Of a DNA stretch of 11,042 bases, positions 7,321-11,042 are shown in pieces. The first letter of the stretch is position 1; each line of letters starts with the position of its first letter. This stretch comes from Brachionus koreanus. Its lineage: Eukaryota > Rotifera > Eurotatoria > Ploima > Brachionidae. The position numbers were made by a program, and so were the translations under genes. The notes beneath the pieces are model-generated. The model ran no database searches, had not been told where the DNA came from, and saw only the letters and a list, made by a program, of their open reading frames with translations. Where the stretch lies: the NCBI GenBank assembly GCA_016987375.1, contig PJRA01000263.1, forward strand, positions 613,880-624,921, read 5' to 3'.

Positions 7321-8262
7321 TCTGTAATCTATGCAAAGACGTTTTGATCCATCTTTTTTGTTTTGTATTAAAATTGGGAATGCCCACGGACTATCAGAAG
7401 GCCTTATTATTCCAGCTTTAAGCATTTCTTCAATTTCTTTATTAATTAGTTCTCTCTCTCTAATTGCTGCACGGTATGGCATTATTCGAATCGGTTTTTC
7501 ACGCGTAGTTTTAATAACGTGTTTGGGTAGTTTACTAGGACGATTGATGTCTTCATAAGTCACAGCAAAAACAGGTTTATTGTTGTTTAGAATTCTTAGG
7601 GCATCTGTGTTTTGTTTTTCAGTTAACTCGTCGAACTTTTCGAATTTCACATTTTCGTTTGGTCGAAAATCCCAGGCCTCAAAATCTTCATCGAAATTAT
7701 CATCTTCAATATCAGCTTGATTAACAATGAATTCTTCGTCCTCTGGAAAATCATCATCCACAGCTACATACTTTCTTGGTATGAAGTAATTTTCTCGTTT
7801 TGCTGGATCAATAGATGCGTTATTTGCCACAAACCAATCCATGCCTAAAAGAACATTTTCTCTTGGTAAAATAATAAATTCAAGTTCAGTTACTAGTCCA
7901 TTGAAAATTAATCTAAGCTTTTCAGTTAAATTCGTCCTGTGAATTTGGTTATTAGCAACAACAGCTTTAATCAGCTTGTGGCTAATTGGTAACTTGTGTT
8001 CGTGTACTAAACCTTCAGGAATCACGGAGCGTTTAGCACCGGTATCAAATATTACTTCAACTTCCAGATCAATTTTTCCTATAAGAGCTCTTGCCTTCAT
8101 TAGCTCAGGTATTTGTCGAATTACCCAGTACCATTTTTGGCTGTTGGCTAATTTAAATAAAACTCTTGTCGCTGACCAAGTGTCTTCTAAAGCTTGTTTA
8201 TAGTATAGGCAGACTGACAAAAGCCTTTCCGAATCCTCGACTTTTCTTGGTCTCCTTAGTCA
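7306..8262 (-). pseudogene. pol: Outer protease and RT N-terminus
   Basis: About 304 codons are open from 8220 to 7306, and the same frame continues upstream to a TGA at 8260-8262. The aspartic protease motif is D59-T-G-A-K (V-I-F-D-T-G-A-K-R-S-V-I-P) and its second hallmark is L-L-G-M-D-W near residues 125-130. An acidic linker follows, then the RT start: Y-R-A-A-I-R-E-R-E, A-G-I-I-R-P-S-D-S-P-W-A-F-P-I and D-G-S-K-R-L-C-I-D-Y-R-Q. The dimeric protease would process the polyprotein. The frame ends at a small insertion near 7310. The start at 8220 is a TTG inside a longer reading frame and is not a real initiation codon. Confidence 0.87.
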
Positions 8263-8513
8263 GTGGTTAGGCTGTTTAATCGGTTCATTTGTGACATATG
8301 TTATTTCTTCTTCAGCAACTACTTCGTATTTACGTCAACGCTGTTTAATGTTTTTCCGTTTTTCCTGTATGAAACAATTCTTTTATTGTCCTTCTGATTA
8401 TAAAAATCTCTTGGATTTCGATTTTTCTGTTGTCCATATCCAGTTCGTACCTTGTAAAATTTCTCATCTGGTTTGGACTGGATGTTTTTTCCTCGTTCGT
8501 AAACTTCGTCATT
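8263..8513 (-). pseudogene. Outer gag-protease linker, decayed
   Basis: The stop at 8514-8516 is followed in the same frame by about 60 codons of basic, polar sequence (N-D-E-V-Y-E-R-G-K-N and onward to K-T-L-N-S-V-D-V-N-T-K). A one-base shift near 8335 then leads into E-V-V-A-E-E-E-I-T-Y-V-T-N-E-P-I-K-Q-P, which reaches the protease frame at the TGA at 8260-8262. This suggests that gag and pol once formed one continuous frame. There is no motif to name a function; it is probably a spacer between nucleocapsid and protease. Confidence 0.55.
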
Positions 8514-8780
8514 TTAAGTTCTGTTTTTATTTTTATTTAACTGAGCAAGCTTACGACATTCCGCCTTCAAATGTCCTGGTTTCTTACAAAAATGACATAT
8601 TCTTGATTCAATCGAGTATTTACTGACCCCATTTACCGAAAATTTCTCTTCCACATTATTTGAGTAATAAACCGTTGAAGCCATTTTTATCGCTTCCTTT
8701 AAGGTTTTTGGCTTTTTTGGCCAAAGTGCCTTTCGGAGCATATCGCTTAGTCCATTCTGAAAGTATATGACTTTATCCTC
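8514..8780 (-). pseudogene. gag: Outer gag: nucleocapsid with zinc knuckle
   Basis: This continues the gag frame directly after a TAA at 8781-8783 (E-D-K-V-I-Y-F-Q-N-G-L, then M-L-R-K-A-L-W-P). It holds the end of the capsid-like region and one CCHC knuckle, C-H-F-C-K-K-P-G-H-L-K-A-E-C, with the C-x2-C-x4-H-x4-C spacing of nucleocapsids that package retroelement RNA. It ends in TAA at 8514-8516 after an N/K-rich tail. Because frame and content are continuous across the upstream TAA, that stop is a point mutation and not a gene border. Confidence 0.86.
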
Positions 8781-9362
8781 TTAGCACATTGGTCTTGCCA
8801 ACTGACTTGATAGTTTTGTTAATTGTTCCGCGTAGTCTTGAAGGTCTCCAGTTTGAGTCAGTCGTCTAAGTCTTGTTAGTGACAAGTGTGCTTCCTCTGG
8901 CTTTGTAAACTCTTTTATCAAGAAGTTTTTAAAATCATCCCAAATTTGTCTCGGGTTTGCTTCCAACCAATCGTCAATTGCCTTTTCAGCATCTACTCTT
9001 AGAAAAATACAAGCTGCGGTGACTTTGTATTCCTCAGCTACGTCACTTATCGTTAAATTTCTCTCAGTTATCCGTATCCATTCCATTATGTTTTCATTAC
9101 CGGTAAAGTTTGGTTGTCGAATAGACGTTATCTTATTGCTCCTTTTCCTTTGTTCAGGATTTATTTCTGTTGCTAAAGGCTCTTGAGGTCTCATAACCGT
9201 CATCATCGACTTCATTGTCTCCAGTAGAAGTCCTTGAAAACTAGCGTTTTGTGCATCGGTATGAGCTTTGGAGATCTTGCAAATCTCCGTTATCATCTCT
9301 TGTGTAAGACCTGACCCTAACGAGCTTGCCTGGCTACTTGTTTTAGATTTATCTTCACTCAT
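8781..9362 (-). pseudogene. gag: Outer gag: matrix/capsid part
   Basis: The frame has 193 codons from the ATG at 9360-9362. The first 70 residues are polar and weakly conserved. From about residue 85 to 190 it resembles the retrotransposon gag (capsid) domain: F-T-G-N-E-N-I-M-E-W-I, D-D-W-L-E-A-N-P, I-W-D-D-F-K-N-F-L-I-K-E-F and L-Q-D-Y-A-E-Q-L-T-K-L. Gag assembles the cytoplasmic particle that carries the RNA. The ATG is a convincing start: it lies about 95 bases downstream of the primer-binding site and nothing gag-like lies before it. A TAA at 8781-8783 cuts the protein before its nucleocapsid part. Confidence 0.88.
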
Positions 9363-9369
9363 CTTACCT
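9363..9369 (-). promoter_or_regulatory. Consensus splice donor just before the outer gag ATG
   Basis: The minus strand reads TTTAG then GTAAG then ATG, a strong match to the 5' splice-site consensus AG|GTAAG, placed between the primer-binding site and gag. Retroviruses and env-bearing Gypsy elements can use a leader donor to make a spliced env RNA. No transcript is available, so use of this site is inference. Confidence 0.35.
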
Positions 9370-9457
9370 AAATCTGATTTTTTTAATTCCTTTGGCGTTT
9401 TAAGGTTTAATATTTTCTTATTTCTTAGTTCCAGTTTTGTCTAAGATTCATACCAAG

Positions 9458-9466
9458 CTGCTACCA
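9458..9466 (-). promoter_or_regulatory. Primer-binding site of the outer element, initiator tRNA-Met type
   Basis: The minus strand reads TGGTAGCAG, complementary to the CTGCTACCA 3' end of an animal-type initiator tRNA-Met including the added CCA. The match stops after nine bases (next CTTGG, where AGG would be expected). It lies four bases after a CA that suits the end of the 5' LTR. Minus-strand DNA synthesis would be primed here. Confidence 0.65.
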
Positions 9467-9470
9467 CTTT

Positions 9471-9620
9471 TGAAAATAAAAGCTGGGCTCTTTTTTAAAT
9501 GGATTTTATTTAAAATAAAATATAAAAATTATTTTCACAATTTAATTAAAATAAAAAGAAATATTTATTATAAATAAATAAAAAGCTAAAGTCCAAAACT
9601 AGATAATAAGAATAATCTTT
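9471..9620 (-). repeat. 3' end of the outer 5' LTR (inner edge at 9471)
   Basis: The minus strand ends ...TTTTATTTTCA, then AAAG, then the primer-binding site, which is the usual LTR-end layout. A polyadenylation-type AATAAA lies at 9505-9510 on the minus strand, as expected near the R/U5 border. The other edge of the LTR cannot be fixed. The LTR may extend a long way to the right, possibly beyond the window, and I saw no second copy to compare. Confidence 0.45.
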
Positions 9621-10739
9621 TTAATTGCATTCCATTGCATGATTAATTGACATTTGTGGAATGTTGCAATAATATAAAGTCTAAAGTATAATGTTTGAAA
9701 TACTATTTTAAATATATGTTGAGTGTGATCATTTGTTGTTTCACATATTGATCAAATGGAAATGTTTAATAGTTTCTCTGCTTCAACTGAATCTTTAATT
9801 CTATCTAGTTTAACTGAATCAGACATTTAAACTAATTGTTTTTCCAATTCTTGTCAATTTATGCCACTCTGCATTCTGCGATCAAATTTTTAAAATTTCT
9901 TTTGGTAAACTACTTGATTTAAACAAACATTAATTTTATTAAACATTTTTATTAAACAATTTTGGCTAAAATATTCTTGGAATCATTTAAGCTTTTTCCA
10001 CACCACATTGTCTAAAACTCTTTTCAATTCACAATTACGTATTCTATCATCAATATTTTCTTAAAATCCCATTACTTAATCTGAAAAAGATTGCATTCTC
10101 CAATTCATTATTAGCCAAAGGATGGTACATGTACAATTCAAATTACTTTTTGAATAAATTATTTGAATAGTAATGTGATAATGATTGATATTTTTAAACA
10201 GACTAATGTCCTAATCTGGATATTCATATTCTATTTTTAAATCTTTAAGGCTCAAAAAGACAAATGTTGGAGCTGTTGATGGTCGAAAATTTTCAAAATA
10301 GTAAAAGTCCTTAAAGTCATACCTCTTTTTGACTGCTTTTTTAAAGTTCAGGAAGAATTTATGCTACGAATTTAATTATTTTTCCTTCAGAAATAATTTG
10401 TAGTCTAAGATTAATGAGACAAAAATTTAAATAATAAATTAGAACAATTTTGGAATAGATTTAGTGCAAATACAAAAACCTCATTTTTTTTTTTGTGTAT
10501 ATTTTATCCTAAGTTTAGATAGAAAAAGAGGCATTGAGCTTTAATTGCTCAAAATTAATAGAATGTCGGATCTATAGGAAAATTGTTCATTTTATTTTTT
10601 TTTTAATAATTTTTTATTTTATGTTTTTAATAGCATAAATTAATATTTGAATTTAAAAAATTTCTTTTTTAAAAACAGATTTAAAAAAACAGTAGACTTA
10701 TTTTAAAAAAAAAAACAATTCGAATCAAATAAATATTTT
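9621..10739. other. AT-rich non-coding stretch, possibly LTR or flanking DNA
   Basis: There is no convincing coding sequence on either strand. It has many A/T homopolymers. An imperfect inverted repeat joins ATTGCATTCCA (9624-9634) to TGGAATGTTGCAAT (9657-9670), and AACTGAATC occurs twice near 9784 and 9812. It may be the U3 part of the outer LTR or ordinary host DNA; the sequence does not decide. Confidence 0.5.
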
Positions 10740-11042
10740 GTTTGTGCTAATGGCCCAATGAAGGAGAAGATAATTGACTAATTAAAGTGGACGCGAACAA
10801 GGGCAGGTTTTTGTGCCTTACTAGATGCTGGGCGAGGACGGTTTGAGCAAGCAGTAGAGAAAAATATTTTTTATGTTTGTATGTGACCAAGTGGTCGCTA
10901 AATTAGGTGAATAAAGAATTCATCCAATTTCATCCAATTGATTCATTAGTTTGAATTTGTTATCTTGATCCAAGGCAAGTTCTATCTTTTTTCGCTTTAT
11001 TTTTTCTTTATTAAATAAAGTATCAAGTGTTTTTTCAACATT
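10740..11042. other. Less AT-rich non-coding island with short repeats
   Basis: From about 10740 to 10860 the base composition is clearly richer in G and C than the preceding kilobase. A perfect five-base inverted repeat GACCA-AG-TGGTC is at 10885-10896, AATAAAG at 10910-10916 on the plus strand, and two tandem ten-base units CATCCAATTT/CATCCAATTG at 10921-10940. No gene is visible. It could be part of an LTR of either orientation, with promoter or polyadenylation signals, but this is not proven. Confidence 0.35.

Larger units (their letters stand above)
5708..9471 (-). mobile_element. Older chromovirus-like Ty3/Gypsy retrotransposon (outer element), decayed
   Basis: In transcription order it shows the end of the 5' LTR (9471), primer-binding site, leader, gag (9362-8514), protease, RT (8262-6850), integrase (6818-5831) and chromodomain (5815-5708). 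The chromodomain places it with chromoviruses. It carries roughly a dozen stops and frameshifts, an RNase H-sized deletion near 6840 and a smaller deletion near 5830. It is cut at the junction with the inner element. The env-like remnant at 1-1350 lies on the same strand beyond the inner element and is probably its continuation. The 3' LTR would then lie left of the window. Confidence 0.8.

Noticed and set aside
5784..8626. Plus-strand frames at 5784-5966, 6749-6949, 7110-7292, 7331-7558, 7976-8203 and 8291-8626
   Set aside because: Each is antisense to a minus-strand pol or gag segment with clear family motifs, so they are shadows.
1920..8783. A variant genetic code that reads a stop as an amino acid
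   Set aside because: The in-frame stops are of all three kinds (TAA, TAG and TGA), sit at unrelated positions and are accompanied by frameshifts and deletions in the outer element. Decay explains them better.
9621..11042. Host gene exons in the right-hand AT-rich region
   Set aside because: No frame of useful length, no protein-like composition and no convincing paired splice sites were seen on either strand.

Overview
The window is AT-rich eukaryotic DNA made almost entirely of decayed LTR retrotransposon sequence of the Ty3/Gypsy (Metaviridae) superfamily. All recognisable coding sequence is on the minus strand. No host gene, tRNA, rRNA, CRISPR array or bacterial feature is visible. The host is most likely an invertebrate animal: the older element has a primer-binding site whose first nine bases match an animal-type initiator tRNA-Met 3' end, and an envelope-like gene lies downstream of it. 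A fungus or protist cannot be excluded from this sequence alone.

Layout from right to left, which is the direction of transcription. (1) 9471-11042: AT-rich non-coding DNA that starts with the end of the older element's 5' LTR. (2) 9458-9466: primer-binding site, then a short leader with a consensus splice donor just before the gag ATG. (3) 9362-5708: gag, protease, reverse transcriptase (RT), integrase and a chromodomain of an old chromovirus-like element. This part is broken by about a dozen stops and frameshifts, and two blocks are missing: RT connection plus RNase H, and the integrase GPY/F region. (4) 5691-1402: a younger Ty3/Gypsy element in the same orientation. It has a gag zinc knuckle, protease, RT, RNase H, integrase with GPY/F, a polypurine tract and a 3' LTR. 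Its pol has only three in-frame stops, but its 5' LTR and most of gag are missing. (5) about 1350-1: a decayed envelope-like glycoprotein gene with conserved-looking cysteines, N-glycosylation sequons, a clear transmembrane helix near 191-268 and a basic cytoplasmic tail that runs off the window.

The simplest reading is a nest. A younger element sits between pol and env of an older, probably env-bearing, chromodomain element, and a later deletion removed the younger element's 5' end together with the tail of the older integrase. Lesion density supports this: it is similar in the old pol and the env remnant, and several-fold lower in the inner pol. Nothing here looks able to make functional proteins or transpose. 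The most unusual points are the pairing of a chromodomain integrase with an env-like gene, a possible splice donor/acceptor pair for env, and the two domain-sized deletions in the old pol.
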